Below are positions 34,064 through 42,976 of a stretch of DNA of 64,000 bases, piece after piece (position 1 is the stretch's first letter; each line of letters begins with the position of its first letter). Where the stretch lies: assembly GCF_000154845.1 (NCBI RefSeq), contig NZ_DS981430.1:1-64000 (forward strand), written 5' to 3'. Below the pieces are notes generated by a model that was not told where the DNA came from, made no database searches, and saw only the letters and a program-made list of their open reading frames with translations. Made by a program: the position numbers and the translations under genes. The stretch is from Phocaeicola coprocola DSM 17136 (GTDB lineage: Bacteria; Bacteroidota; Bacteroidia; Bacteroidales; Bacteroidaceae).

Positions 34064-35218
34064 ATGGAAACAATGACAGTGACAAACGAAAAGACCCTGC
34101 AACAGGGTTTGAATGATGTTGTAATCAACAAGGTTCAGAGAATGATAGACGGTAAATCCGTTGGGGTTCAAGCTACAATGGAGCGTCTTATCAGCGAGGG
34201 AAAGATAGCGCAGGACTATATCGCCCCGATAGGCGTTAACCTGAGACAGAAAGACCACAGCCCCGTGATAACATTCAACGGGGGAGAACGTCTGATGATG
34301 AATATGCCTGACGGTCAGTTCTCACTCCATGATAACGCCATAGGTCAGCTTGCCGACAGAATGGGAGTTCCGCAACGTTATCTCAGACAGCTTGCGCAAG
34401 GGGCTACATGGGCGAAAAGCCTTGCCGCAGAAATCCTGAACGAGCATAGCGGTTGGACGGAAAGAAGCCGTGTTCTTGTCAGAACCGTAGGGGAACAGGT
34501 TCGGGGCGTTCTCTCTGACAGTTATCGCCGTTTGAACAGTGTTGAAATCCTGACCGCCTTTGTTCAGGAAGCGGCAAAGCAAGGAGCGGTTATTTCGGAC
34601 GCTTATATGAACGACACAAAGGTTTGGGCTGAAACAATCCTGCCACAGCCACTTGTTATCCCGACAGCGAAGAACGGCGATGTTATTATATTCGCTGGCG
34701 CACGCTTCTCAACTTCTGATTACGGGGACGGGGCGGTTGATATGCGGGCGTTTCTTTTGAACGGGGCTTGTCTCAATGGCATGGTTCGTGAAAGCGTGAT
34801 GAAACAGGTTCACTTGGGTTCTAAACTGCCGGACAACCTGAAACTATCCAACAAAACGTATGAACTTGACACGAAGACCACAGTTTCAGCGGTCAAAGAC
34901 TTGACAAAGGGACTGTTCAGCAAAGAGAACCTGATGAAGAAAGCCTACGAGATACAGGGGGCTTCCGAAATTGATGTTGACTTCGAGCATGAGTTGAAGA
35001 ACCTGACGAAGAACGGAAGTCTTCTGAAACAGGAGGGGAAAGAGGTTGAAAAGATATTGATGCGCAATGACCCAGATGACGGCGTTCAGGGCGGTTCAAC
35101 CCTTTGGAAACTCACTCAGGCAATCACGGCTCACGCCCGTGAACTGACACCCGAAAGAAGCCGTGAACTACATGAAATTTCAGGGGCACTTCTCAACCGA
35201 GTGAAATTACAAGCATAA
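34064..35218 (+). CDS. DUF932-like phage/plasmid protein
   Basis: 384 aa. Core resembles DUF932: LADRMGVPQRYLRQLAQGAT, VRTVGEQVRGVLSDSYRRLN and VDMRAFLLNGACLNGMVRES. The family is widespread on plasmids and phages and lacks an established function. It is the largest gene of the plus-strand island, expressed from the O4 promoter with the preceding small genes. Confidence 0.65.
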   Translation: METMTVTNEKTLQQGLNDVVINKVQRMIDGKSVGVQATMERLISEGKIAQDYIAPIGVNLRQKDHSPVITFNGGERLMMNMPDGQFSLHDNAIGQLADRMGVPQRYLRQLAQGATWAKSLAAEILNEHSGWTERSRVLVRTVGEQVRGVLSDSYRRLNSVEILTAFVQEAAKQGAVISDAYMNDTKVWAETILPQPLVIPTAKNGDVIIFAGARFSTSDYGDGAVDMRAFLLNGACLNGMVRESVMKQVHLGSKLPDNLKLSNKTYELDTKTTVSAVKDLTKGLFSKENLMKKAYEIQGASEIDVDFEHELKNLTKNGSLLKQEGKEVEKILMRNDPDDGVQGGSTLWKLTQAITAHARELTPERSRELHEISGALLNRVKLQA

Positions 35219-35277
35219 ATTAACAATCTCCCGTGAACCTGTCAAAAGCGGCTTTGCGGGCTTAAAAATAGAATGCA

Positions 35278-35469
35278 ATGAAAAAGACAGATTTGACATT
35301 TATCGGTATTGACTGTTGGGACAGACCCGTTTACAGAGACACCAACGGCAAATTATGGAAAGACATTACGCTTGGGAGCGATACGCCTGAATTATATTCA
35401 GCTTGCAATAATGACTTTGAGGGAGAACCTGATATGCCTATTGAAATGACTTATCCCGATTTTGAATAG
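35278..35469 (+). CDS. Small acidic protein, unknown
   Basis: 63 aa, KKTDLTFIGIDCWDRPVYRD followed by GKLWKDITLGSDTPELYSAC; a small beta domain with acidic end (EMTYPDFE). Preceded by a 59-bp gap. Not recognised; similar small proteins are common in Bacteroidales phages. Confidence 0.6.
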   Translation: MKKTDLTFIGIDCWDRPVYRDTNGKLWKDITLGSDTPELYSACNNDFEGEPDMPIEMTYPDFE

Positions 35470-35544
35470 TTGACATGATGTTTAACCACGCCCGACAGAG
35501 AGCCGTAAAAGCCCTGTGTCGGGTTTAATAACTGAGAAACAACG

Positions 35545-36024
35545 ATGACAGACGAAAAGAAATTTGAGTTCAATGAAGATATTGAAAATGATTGTTTAAT
35601 GACATGGAAGAACGCCCGGACTTTGGGACGTTATAAGGCTCTCTGTAATGAACGTGATTCGGTTGATGTGAAGAAATACGATTGCTTCTTCGCTTTCGGT
35701 AATGAATCATTCGCAAGGGGTATGAAAGGAATACGCCCTTTGAATGACGGGGAGAAGATTTACAGTTTCGGCGCAGGGGGCTATGGTACAAAAGACGGTA
35801 TAGAACGCCTGTTCAAGTTTTACGAAGACATGGAAGCCCGAATAAAGAATGAATGTGACCCGCAGGAGGTTTATTGCTATGAATACAATAACCATGAATG
35901 TTGCATTGCCTTTGACGGGGATATAGAAGCTATCAGGCTTGTTGCCGGGATATGGGGTGTAGAGACAGCGAAAACAATCAAACGGAGGTCGGCTTTTTAT
36001 AGGGTTGAAGAGTTTTTCAATTGA
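35545..36024 (+). CDS. Hypothetical protein of the plus-strand island
   Basis: 159 aa. Contains CFFAFGNESFARGMKGIRPL, SFGAGGYGTKDGIERLFKFY and CYEYNNHECCIAFDGDIEAI. Alpha/beta, Cys-rich for this genome. A CCCGACA / TGTCGGG hairpin precedes it (35487-35524 region) and a structured non-coding stretch follows. No known family. Confidence 0.6.
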   Translation: MTDEKKFEFNEDIENDCLMTWKNARTLGRYKALCNERDSVDVKKYDCFFAFGNESFARGMKGIRPLNDGEKIYSFGAGGYGTKDGIERLFKFYEDMEARIKNECDPQEVYCYEYNNHECCIAFDGDIEAIRLVAGIWGVETAKTIKRRSAFYRVEEFFN

Positions 36025-36033
36025 AAAAGTAAT

Positions 36034-36071
36034 GTTTTCTACGAGATAATATATGTTTTCTCGTAGAAAAC
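36034..36071. other. Perfect 13-bp inverted repeat after the 36024 stop
   Basis: GTTTTCTACGAGA / TCTCGTAGAAAAC with a 12-nt loop. The GTTTTCT half recurs at 36086. No T-run, so either a binding site or an RNA hairpin. Confidence 0.5.
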
Positions 36072-36085
36072 TCTGTTTAATTAGT

Positions 36086-36128
36086 GTTTTCTGCGCAAGA
36101 AACCTCTAAAGGAGAGGAAAGAAAAGAA
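36086..36128. repeat. 43-bp copy of part of the replisome-organizer gene
   Basis: 41 of 43 bases match the minus strand at 51793-51751, inside the DUF4373-like gene. The fragment can be read FSAQETSKGEERKE versus FSAQETPKGEESKE there. It looks like a recombination scar. Confidence 0.75.
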
Positions 36129-36138
36129 TATAGAAAAA

Positions 36139-36196
36139 ATACTACTAACGTAGTATAAAAAAGACCCTGACGGGTCAGGCGCACACGCCGTTTTTT
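36139..36196 (+). terminator. Stacked terminator hairpins
   Basis: ATACTAC-TAAC-GTAGTAT followed by A6; GACCC-TGAC-GGGTC; then GGCG-CACA-CGCC-G-T6 (36178-36196), the last a clear rho-independent terminator on the plus strand. GTCAGGCG (36175 region) and CGCCTGAC (36206 region) can also pair. They separate the first part of the island from the 36246 gene. Confidence 0.65.
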
Positions 36197-36245
36197 GGAG
36201 GGGTTCGCCTGACACAAGGTTTGGGGCGTTAAACAGAAAAAGACT

Positions 36246-36500
36246 ATGGCGAAAGAGCAAAAGACGATTTACCGGGTTCAGTTCAAAGAACCGCCATTGA
36301 ACGATGACGAAAGAACAGAGTTCTTCTTCACGTCACTTGCGGCGATTTATGATGTCTTCACGGCAGAACAAATCGGCTGTAAGGTCAATCGCTTGTACAA
36401 CATCGGTCTGCCTGACGGTACGCCGTATGACGGGAAACGTTGCCTGATAACTCAGGAGGCGATTCACAGTAAGGCGCAAAAAAGCCCGTTCACAGGCTGA
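36246..36500 (+). CDS. Small hypothetical protein
   Basis: 84 aa: QKTIYRVQFKEPPLNDDERT, FFTSLAAIYDVFTAEQIGCK, YNIGLPDGTPYDGKRCLITQ. Looks like a compact alpha/beta domain. It lies between the terminator cluster and the HigBA promoter. Not recognised. Confidence 0.6.
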   Translation: MAKEQKTIYRVQFKEPPLNDDERTEFFFTSLAAIYDVFTAEQIGCKVNRLYNIGLPDGTPYDGKRCLITQEAIHSKAQKSPFTG

Positions 36501-36621
36501 TGATGAAAACAAGCCCAAATAAGCCGATTTAAGACGTGATTTTAGGTTGGCTTATAACTTGTACGAAATTGGATGCGAAAATTCAATAGCGGGGCTAAAA
36601 ACGGGCAAATCGGGGTTGTTT

Positions 36622-36719
36622 GTGATTATGGTGTAATCATGTTGTTCGGTTTACCCGTTTGAGGCTTCAAAAAAATATTCGCTTTTTTTGCGAACTCTCA
36701 GAAAAAGAACTTATCTTTG
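36622..36719 (+). promoter_or_regulatory. Operator dyad O5 and higBA promoter
   Basis: Dyad GTGATTAT-GGT-GTAATCAT (36622-36640). Further down, TTTG (36687-36690) and TATCTTTG (36712-36719) are spaced like the -33 and -7 boxes of Bacteroidales promoters, 20 bp before the higB start. The dyad is too far upstream to block this promoter directly. Confidence 0.5.
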
Positions 36720-36739
36720 CCGTAGAAAAAGAACTGAAT

Positions 36740-37054
36740 ATGGAAATAATCTTCAATGAAGAATATCTTCGGGAAATGTATAATACCGGGCGAACGGATA
36801 AGAAACACCGTTTTCAGCCTCAAATTATACGGAAATATATTCGTGTGATAGATTTGATGCGGGACACTTCAAATGTCTTGGGGTTAATGCGATACAACGC
36901 ATTGAATTACGAGAAATTGAAAGACGATAAAGCGGGGCTTTCTTCTGTGAGAGTGAATGACCAATATCGCATTGAATTCGAGGAACATACCAAAGACGGG
37001 GAAACCGTTGCCACGATATGCAATATAACAGATTTGTCAAACCATTATAAATGA
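36740..37054 (+). CDS. higB: HigB-like mRNA interferase toxin
   Basis: 104 aa from ATG 36740 (start chosen after the TATCTTTG box; upstream frame extension is not protein-like). RelE/HigB fold: LMRDTSNVLGLMRYNALNYE, SSVRVNDQYRIEFEEH and ICNITDLSNHYK. HigB toxins cleave ribosome-bound mRNA. Toxin first, antitoxin second is the HigBA order. It can stabilise the prophage or block competing phages. Confidence 0.8.
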   Translation: MEIIFNEEYLREMYNTGRTDKKHRFQPQIIRKYIRVIDLMRDTSNVLGLMRYNALNYEKLKDDKAGLSSVRVNDQYRIEFEEHTKDGETVATICNITDLSNHYK

Positions 37055-37060
37055 TTGATT

Positions 37061-37405
37061 ATGATAACAATACCGGGAGTTGACCCAAAAATGATTGCTA
37101 ACAATCTTGAACCTGCGTTTCCCACGCATCCGGGGGAAATCTTGAAAGAAGAAATCGAATACAGGGGGATTTCTCAACGCAAGTTGGCAGAACGGATGGG
37201 CATAGGCTATTCTGTTCTGAATGAGATATTGAACGCCCGCCGACCTGTCACTGAAAAAACAGCGATGATGTTTGAGGCTGCGCTGGGGGTTGAAGCTGAA
37301 CCGTTGATGCGTCTTCAAATGAGATACAATGTGCGTATCGCCCAAAAAGACAAATCTTTCATGCAGCGTTTGGATAATATCCGCAAAATTGCCGCCGTTC
37401 TTTAG
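37061..37405 (+). CDS. higA: HigA-like antitoxin
   Basis: 114 aa from ATG 37061. XRE HTH with the HigA hallmark FPTHPGEILKEEIEYRGISQ, then RKLAERMGIGYSVLNEILNA and EKTAMMFEAALGVEAEPLMR. It neutralises HigB and represses its own promoter. 6 bp after higB. Confidence 0.85.
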   Translation: MITIPGVDPKMIANNLEPAFPTHPGEILKEEIEYRGISQRKLAERMGIGYSVLNEILNARRPVTEKTAMMFEAALGVEAEPLMRLQMRYNVRIAQKDKSFMQRLDNIRKIAAVL

Positions 37406-37524
37406 TGGCGTTGCTATTGCGCCCGAATGCCGGGCGATAATTTAAAACGTGAAGACTTACACCAATTTGGAAAGTAAAGCGTTTGTACGTCAAATTCGGA
37501 GAAAATAACTTAACAAATCAGAGT

Positions 37525-37746
37525 ATGGAAACAGTTTTTGATTATAACATAACAGACAAAGAGCGTGAAGACATCGGAATATCTGACAAGGAGCGTTATT
37601 TGGCTATTGTGGGGGAAGATACTGCAAATTTAGACCTTGCCACCCTTTTTCATACCCGAGGGGATAATAACAGGATGGCAAGGTACGCTGATAAACTTCC
37701 GCTTGATATGAAGTTGGATTTTTATCGGACGGTTACGCACCCTTGA
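37525..37746 (+). CDS. Small acidic protein at the end of the plus-strand island
   Basis: 73 aa from ATG 37525. ETVFDYNITDKEREDIGISD, ERYLAIVGEDTANLDLATLF. Acidic helical protein. Its 3' end overlaps the convergent head morphogenesis gene by 14 bp, so both stop codons sit in shared DNA. Not recognised. Confidence 0.55.
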   Translation: METVFDYNITDKEREDIGISDKERYLAIVGEDTANLDLATLFHTRGDNNRMARYADKLPLDMKLDFYRTVTHP

Positions 37747-39640
37747 TGTTTCTTAGTGTTTCTGCAAATTCGCTTGAAGACATTCTGAGATTTTTAACAA
37801 GTTCTTTTGCTGTTTTCAAGTCATATTTACTTTTCGCTTGAACAAACTTCACGATTTCCTCGTGGATTTCTTCATACGGGGTTTTCAGAATGATGTCTTT
37901 GAAATGGGCGTGCGCTTCTGCTTGTGTGACGTTTATATGCTTCAATAGGTTTTGAAAATTAGAAACGAAACGCCCATAACCATAACCTCGTTCAATGATT
38001 TCTTTAGCGTTGACCGCCTTTCCTCCGAGGCTTTTCACAAAGTCACGGTATGAATGACGTGCGCAGAACTGATTGATAGTTTCCATTGAACGGCTTCTTA
38101 AATCAGTTTTGTTTCTCAGGTTTTTCCAACCGACAGCTTGCGCATGGCGTATTTCATGCCATAGGCTTTCAAGGGCGTATTCTTGTTTGAATGTCATATC
38201 AACACCCGTGGATATGGCTTTTAAAGCCCCCTTGACTTCTTCAAGCGGGTTGAATATCTCGCCGCTGACAAGCCTGAATTCCCGGTTAGCAATCTTGATT
38301 GTGTTCCCCGCCATGTTATAAGCCCCTGTGGAGTTCAGATAAGACCGGGAGTTTGCCATAAAGAAACTTACGCCTTTAGCCCGTGTTATCACGACATCTG
38401 TCAACCCGCCGAGGAATAAATCGGGGTTGTTCTGGGCAAAGGTCTTAATCGTGTTCTGAACCTCTTTGCCCGTGATATAGTTCGGGTCTTTGAGTTTCAG
38501 AAAGGCTTCTTTCAGGTTCTCAATAAGCCCCGCATCCTGACCGCCTTTCAGTGTCCCCATGTTCTGAATGAACCTTTCAGGAATAAACTTCACGTTATCA
38601 CGGATGAAGTACGGAACAGATGACATACGTTTCGCCCGGTCTTCATTATCAGCAAGCCATTGTTTGAAATTGTCGGGTACATCTTTGACCTCGTTCTTGC
38701 TTCCTTGAACGGGTTCTTCTCCCGCCATAATACGGCGGTTGTCCTCTGCCATTTCTTCCTCGGTCTTCAATACTGTTTCGGCATGACAGCGGCAATGTGG
38801 ATGCCACCCTGTGAACTTGAACGTTTTCGGGTAAAGCCCTTTCAGTTCATCGCAAATATCCCTGAACGCAATGCCGTTCAAAGTGTGGTTATTACTCAGC
38901 TTGATTTCAATCCCGACAACGAAATCAAGGTCTTGCCAGCGGGTATAGTCAGCCGTTCGATAAGCGATGTTCGTTTCTGTGGCGGCGAGGCGGCGGGCGT
39001 TCTTGAATGAAGAACGGTAAACGCCCTGACCGGGATGAAAAGTCGCCGCCCGCTTGGATAGCTGCAAAACCCCGTGTTCATCCCTGACACGTCTGAACAG
39101 TTTGTCGGGGAATTTAAGGTATTGACGCAGTTCTTTTGTCATGTCCTCGGCAGATACGCCGTTTCTCAAACTGACATCAAGCCCGAGTTCTATTTCCTCC
39201 TTGAACTGGTTCGTATAGTTCCATACGCGGTCTGATAGGTTCAGCCCGTTTGTCTTTCTCTGAATGAACGCTTCACGGGCTTCATCGTTCGTGGAGAAAT
39301 AACGGCGGTATTTAGCCTGAGAGAGTTTTCCCACGTTATCCCCGAAGACCTGACGGGCGAGTTCGTTGTTCTTGTTGTTTGATAGCGTCCAAGCGGAGTT
39401 TATGCCGTTGACTATCGCCGCCGACAACCCGCTTTTTAGCCCCGACAACAGCTTTTCTATTCTTTTGCGTGTAATTGGATAGTCGCTGAAAGAAAAAAGC
39501 CTGTCGGGGTTAAAATCGCTTATGGTCGCACCGATACGTGCGGCTTCCTTGACAGCAGCCTCGTAAATCTGTTCTATGCGTTTGTCAAGGGCTGACAGGT
39601 CTTTCAGGTGTTGACGTTCCCATTTATTCAACCTTGCCAT
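37733..39640 (-). CDS. Minor head (morphogenesis) protein fused to a zincin-like domain
   Basis: 635 aa. The N-terminal half is the SPP1 gp7/Mu gpF-like head morphogenesis domain, ending around 300 with NNHTLNGIAFRDICDELKGL and GWHPHCRCHAE. The C-terminal part contains HEIRH at 495-499 (ALESLWHEIRHAQAVGW), the HExxH zinc-protease signature, followed by acidic and His residues further on. The family normally ends after the morphogenesis domain. The extra domain could process head proteins or be an injected effector. Confidence 0.8.
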   Translation of the reverse strand: MARLNKWERQHLKDLSALDKRIEQIYEAAVKEAARIGATISDFNPDRLFSFSDYPITRKRIEKLLSGLKSGLSAAIVNGINSAWTLSNNKNNELARQVFGDNVGKLSQAKYRRYFSTNDEAREAFIQRKTNGLNLSDRVWNYTNQFKEEIELGLDVSLRNGVSAEDMTKELRQYLKFPDKLFRRVRDEHGVLQLSKRAATFHPGQGVYRSSFKNARRLAATETNIAYRTADYTRWQDLDFVVGIEIKLSNNHTLNGIAFRDICDELKGLYPKTFKFTGWHPHCRCHAETVLKTEEEMAEDNRRIMAGEEPVQGSKNEVKDVPDNFKQWLADNEDRAKRMSSVPYFIRDNVKFIPERFIQNMGTLKGGQDAGLIENLKEAFLKLKDPNYITGKEVQNTIKTFAQNNPDLFLGGLTDVVITRAKGVSFFMANSRSYLNSTGAYNMAGNTIKIANREFRLVSGEIFNPLEEVKGALKAISTGVDMTFKQEYALESLWHEIRHAQAVGWKNLRNKTDLRSRSMETINQFCARHSYRDFVKSLGGKAVNAKEIIERGYGYGRFVSNFQNLLKHINVTQAEAHAHFKDIILKTPYEEIHEEIVKFVQAKSKYDLKTAKELVKNLRMSSSEFAETLRNIKGA

Positions 39641-39848
39641 TGTTTACCTCCCGTTTGATGAAGTGTTCGCACTGAGGGGCTGAAAGAAAGCGACAGAACT
39701 TGCCTCCCGTGTAGAACGGGCAACGGCACATGAACGGTTTCCCGTTTGCTCCTATCTCATGCCAATCATAGCTGTGCCCGCAGTCACGGCATTGAAATTT
39801 CGGTTGTTCTTCGGTCTTTGGCGGTTGTCTTCTTCTTGATATAGCCAT
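39624..39848 (-). CDS. Small zinc-ribbon protein
   Basis: 74 aa with CRDCGHSYDW, then CRCPFYTGGKFC and CEHF: at least six Cys plus His suitable for zinc binding. It overlaps the head morphogenesis gene by 17 bp and follows the portal gene, so it is in the packaging operon. Function unknown. Confidence 0.65.
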   Translation of the reverse strand: MAISRRRQPPKTEEQPKFQCRDCGHSYDWHEIGANGKPFMCRCPFYTGGKFCRFLSAPQCEHFIKREVNNGKVE

Positions 39849-39865
39849 AATCTCCCCCTTTCTTG

Positions 39866-41254
39866 TTATTCAGTCATTTCAAGGTTATCGTACATTTCCT
39901 CTTCCTTAATTTCTTTTAGCGTCTTGTCAACGTCATCAGATTGCCCGTAACGCTCAATGGATTCACGCTGAGACATAAGAGGCTTGCCACCGTTGGCTGT
40001 CATCAGGTTGTTGATGTCATCCTTTTCATCCGATATTGTGAACGGGGTAATGATGATTTCAGCTTTCAGAGCGTCAATGTCGGCGGCGTAGCTTTCCCCG
40101 AAGACAATCTTTGCGTAAGCCTTGATAACGTTTATTTCACGGTCGAAGAACTCAATCAGCGGTCCTTTTTCATCGTTGACTTTCAGTTGTGCATCAATGA
40201 ACAGTTGTTTCCGGCTCTCTCCTGACAAGGCGACTTGCGACATCTTCTCATAAGACCAATCAGGGAGTTGAAGCATTGTGAAATAGAGGTTTCTCAACTC
40301 TGAGACGTGGAATTTCAGGTTCTCAACGGCTTGTTGCCAAGTGACATACTGCGCCGTTGAGCCTTTCGGGTATTGCATGACGGCACGGGCTTCCTTATCA
40401 GGGCTTTTTTCATCGCCGTAACTTATCGCTTCATCAGCGAAGACACAGAACAGTGGCTTTGAGTTCTCACGGATGTAATTACCGTTACGGCTCAAAGACC
40501 ATTCAATTTCGTAAACGGTATCTGACGTGAATTCCCAAATCGGGAAAGGACGGCAGGCGTAAATTGCGGGGATTTTCAAAAGCGTTATATCTTCATTCTC
40601 AATCTCCTGCCATGAACCGCTTTCAGAAGACCATTTGATGTGCTTGTTTGCCGTGTATGCGTCAAAGAACTTCACGTTCTTTCTCCCTTTCTTCCTTTGA
40701 TAGCCGACTGACATTGCTATCATGTCGCCGTATTCATCAAAAAGGGGGTATAGGTCATCGCCGAGCATGGGGGAGAACGTGCGACAACGGATTTTCAGGG
40801 GGCTTTTTCTTCCGTAAAGCGTGTTGTTCTGTTCAAGGGCGTACCATAACGTCATAATCTCGCAGCCGGCAAAGAACCTGTTCACACGGTCTATGTCAAC
40901 GCTGTCGATGCGGTTCTTGTCGAGGACGCTTGTGATGAATGTCGCCACTTCTTTCTGTTTGTCGTTCTCAGGCTTGAACACACGCTTGACAGGTATAGCC
41001 GTAACCAGCTCTGTCATTCTCTTTGATGCGAGTTTCTGAAAGCCGAGCGCAATGCGGGTCACGGGCTGAATCCCGTCTTCGTTCACGATGTCGGGGTATT
41101 TCTGTCTATCCATGACGGGATGAAACTTCGGGTTATACTCCATTTCAAGCCCTTTTCTGCCGCCCCAAACAGGGACGTTCACGGTCTTTTCACTCAGGGC
41201 GGCTATCTTCTGTTCTGCCGTCATGTCCGAATTTAAAATTTCTTCGATTGTCAT
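39866..41254 (-). CDS. Portal protein
   Basis: 462 aa. Resembles SPP1 gp6-type portals: RIALGFQKLASKRMTELVTA near the start, a stem/wing region around 200-330, and KLKVND-like crown helices (RKQLFIDAQLKVNDEKGPLI). The dodecameric portal is the DNA channel at the head vertex. It lies 33 bp after the terminase gene. Confidence 0.85.
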   Translation of the reverse strand: MTIEEILNSDMTAEQKIAALSEKTVNVPVWGGRKGLEMEYNPKFHPVMDRQKYPDIVNEDGIQPVTRIALGFQKLASKRMTELVTAIPVKRVFKPENDKQKEVATFITSVLDKNRIDSVDIDRVNRFFAGCEIMTLWYALEQNNTLYGRKSPLKIRCRTFSPMLGDDLYPLFDEYGDMIAMSVGYQRKKGRKNVKFFDAYTANKHIKWSSESGSWQEIENEDITLLKIPAIYACRPFPIWEFTSDTVYEIEWSLSRNGNYIRENSKPLFCVFADEAISYGDEKSPDKEARAVMQYPKGSTAQYVTWQQAVENLKFHVSELRNLYFTMLQLPDWSYEKMSQVALSGESRKQLFIDAQLKVNDEKGPLIEFFDREINVIKAYAKIVFGESYAADIDALKAEIIITPFTISDEKDDINNLMTANGGKPLMSQRESIERYGQSDDVDKTLKEIKEEEMYDNLEMTE

Positions 41255-41287
41255 TTTTGATATTTTTTGAATTGAACATTCTGTTTG

Positions 41288-42970
41288 TTATCTCCGTATC
41301 ATTTTCGCAATTCTGTTCACGTTGATAGGTTTCGCATACCGAACGGGATAGAACGTGTTAGCCAAAGCGTCAAACTTATCAGGGCTTCGCCCGAGGCGTT
41401 CTTTGATGTCTTCTTTCGGCTCAATATAAAGTTTGCCGTTTGACTTTACCGAGAACTTTATTTCCGTGGCTTCTTCGTCAAACTTGTCATCCGGAGGCAG
41501 CATGGCTCCCGTGTTGTTTCTTGGGTTCAGCCAATCACGGACAGCCCAAAACAGATAAGCACGCATATTGAAGAACTTGTTTTGCCCCGTGATGTCACTC
41601 AGTTCACGCCCGTTAGGGGTCTTTGCGCTCTCTGAATACTTGCAACTCAGGATATAATGGGGCTCGTCTTCAAGTTCAACGCAGCGGCTATAAACGCCCG
41701 CACCCTCTCCGATTGTGTCAATGCTGACGTAAAGACCGATGTTCTGTCGGCGGGCAACCATGATTTTACCAGCCACTTTCATGTGGTCTGCCACGCCGCC
41801 TGAATTGTGTGTGTCAAAGGAAGCCACCCAGTTGTCACGGCGAAGAACATAGCACGTTGCGTCACGCCCCATGCCCGCCACGTCAACACCGAGAATATTG
41901 AGGTCAGCCCGAAGCGGTTCACGCCCTTTGGCTTGTTTCCAACGTTCATGCGCTTCTTCAAGCCATTGACGGGGGATAAGCGTGTCTTCATCGACTTTCG
42001 GGAACAGACCGAGGACTTTCTTTCTGAACAGGTCTTCCGGGCGATACCATTGTCCCTCGAACTCAAAGTCATCCATTTCTGATATGATTTCATCAGGGGA
42101 TATTTTCTCACACCAATTTTCAAGTTTATCCAACACCCAATCGTAATCAACCTGACCGGGGATAATAATCTTCTTGCTCGCGATATTCGGGGCTGTCAGG
42201 CTGTTCAGACGGTATTTGTGCCAACGGTCGCCTTTCTGAGACTTGGCGGCATAACCTACCGTCTTGTTTGGGTTGAAGACAAGAAGAATACGGCTGTCGC
42301 CCTGCAGGTTTCCCTCTATGGCGGCAAACGTGTCATCCCCGATACCTGTTGCCTCGGTTACGACAAACATCGTGTGAACCGCATGAAAGCCTGACCACGC
42401 TTCATGGTTGTGTTCATCAGCCTTGAAGCCCGTCAGAAACCATTCATCGTTGTTTGTTCTTATGTCATAGGCGTTCAGTTTTCCGATAAGTTCAACGCCA
42501 CGGGCTTTGGCTCTGTTGAAAAGGCGGCTTATCTCAGGCATCATAATGTTTTTTACTTGACGGTCTGTTGGAGCAGTCAAAGCGACCTTGGTGTTTTCAA
42601 CAAGTTCAATTTCTCCCAAACTGTTCTTTCTCCAACGAGGTGTGAGATACAAGAAACAGATAGCGGCACAAGCCGCCACGAAGTCTTTTCCACGGGCTGT
42701 CCCCGATGCAACCGATGTTCGCCTGTTGTATTGAACGCTTGACAGTATTTCTTGCTGTTCTTTGTCAAGGGTCACTCCGAGGGCTTCACGGACAAACCTG
42801 TTCCAGTCTGCCCGCCATAGGTTCATCAGTTCAAGACCTTTCTTGCGGAGAATATCTTTATTCTGTTTCTTCATTGAGTTATTTTTTGCTGATTCGCCCT
42901 GTGCCGGGCTTTCGTTTTCAAATGGTAACTTTATACGAGTGAATGATTTCAGAGCCACATTCGGGCGCAA
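41288..42970 (-). CDS. terL: Terminase large subunit
   Basis: 560 aa. ATPase: a variant Walker A SVASGTARGKDF and FVVTEATGIGDDTFAAIEG as the Walker B/C-motif region. Nuclease: LGVDVAGMGRDATCYVL with the first Asp of the RNase H-like fold, and a C-terminal SPDKFDALANTF motif. It drives packaging and cuts concatemers. A shorter start at 42874 is possible. Confidence 0.9.
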   Translation of the reverse strand: MRPNVALKSFTRIKLPFENESPAQGESAKNNSMKKQNKDILRKKGLELMNLWRADWNRFVREALGVTLDKEQQEILSSVQYNRRTSVASGTARGKDFVAACAAICFLYLTPRWRKNSLGEIELVENTKVALTAPTDRQVKNIMMPEISRLFNRAKARGVELIGKLNAYDIRTNNDEWFLTGFKADEHNHEAWSGFHAVHTMFVVTEATGIGDDTFAAIEGNLQGDSRILLVFNPNKTVGYAAKSQKGDRWHKYRLNSLTAPNIASKKIIIPGQVDYDWVLDKLENWCEKISPDEIISEMDDFEFEGQWYRPEDLFRKKVLGLFPKVDEDTLIPRQWLEEAHERWKQAKGREPLRADLNILGVDVAGMGRDATCYVLRRDNWVASFDTHNSGGVADHMKVAGKIMVARRQNIGLYVSIDTIGEGAGVYSRCVELEDEPHYILSCKYSESAKTPNGRELSDITGQNKFFNMRAYLFWAVRDWLNPRNNTGAMLPPDDKFDEEATEIKFSVKSNGKLYIEPKEDIKERLGRSPDKFDALANTFYPVRYAKPINVNRIAKMIRR

Positions 42971-42976
42971 TCGGTG

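Noticed and set aside
36740-37405. HigA as the binder of the GTGATTAC dyads
   Set aside because: O5 lies 100 bp upstream of higB rather than over its promoter, and the dyads are phage-wide; the link is unsupported.
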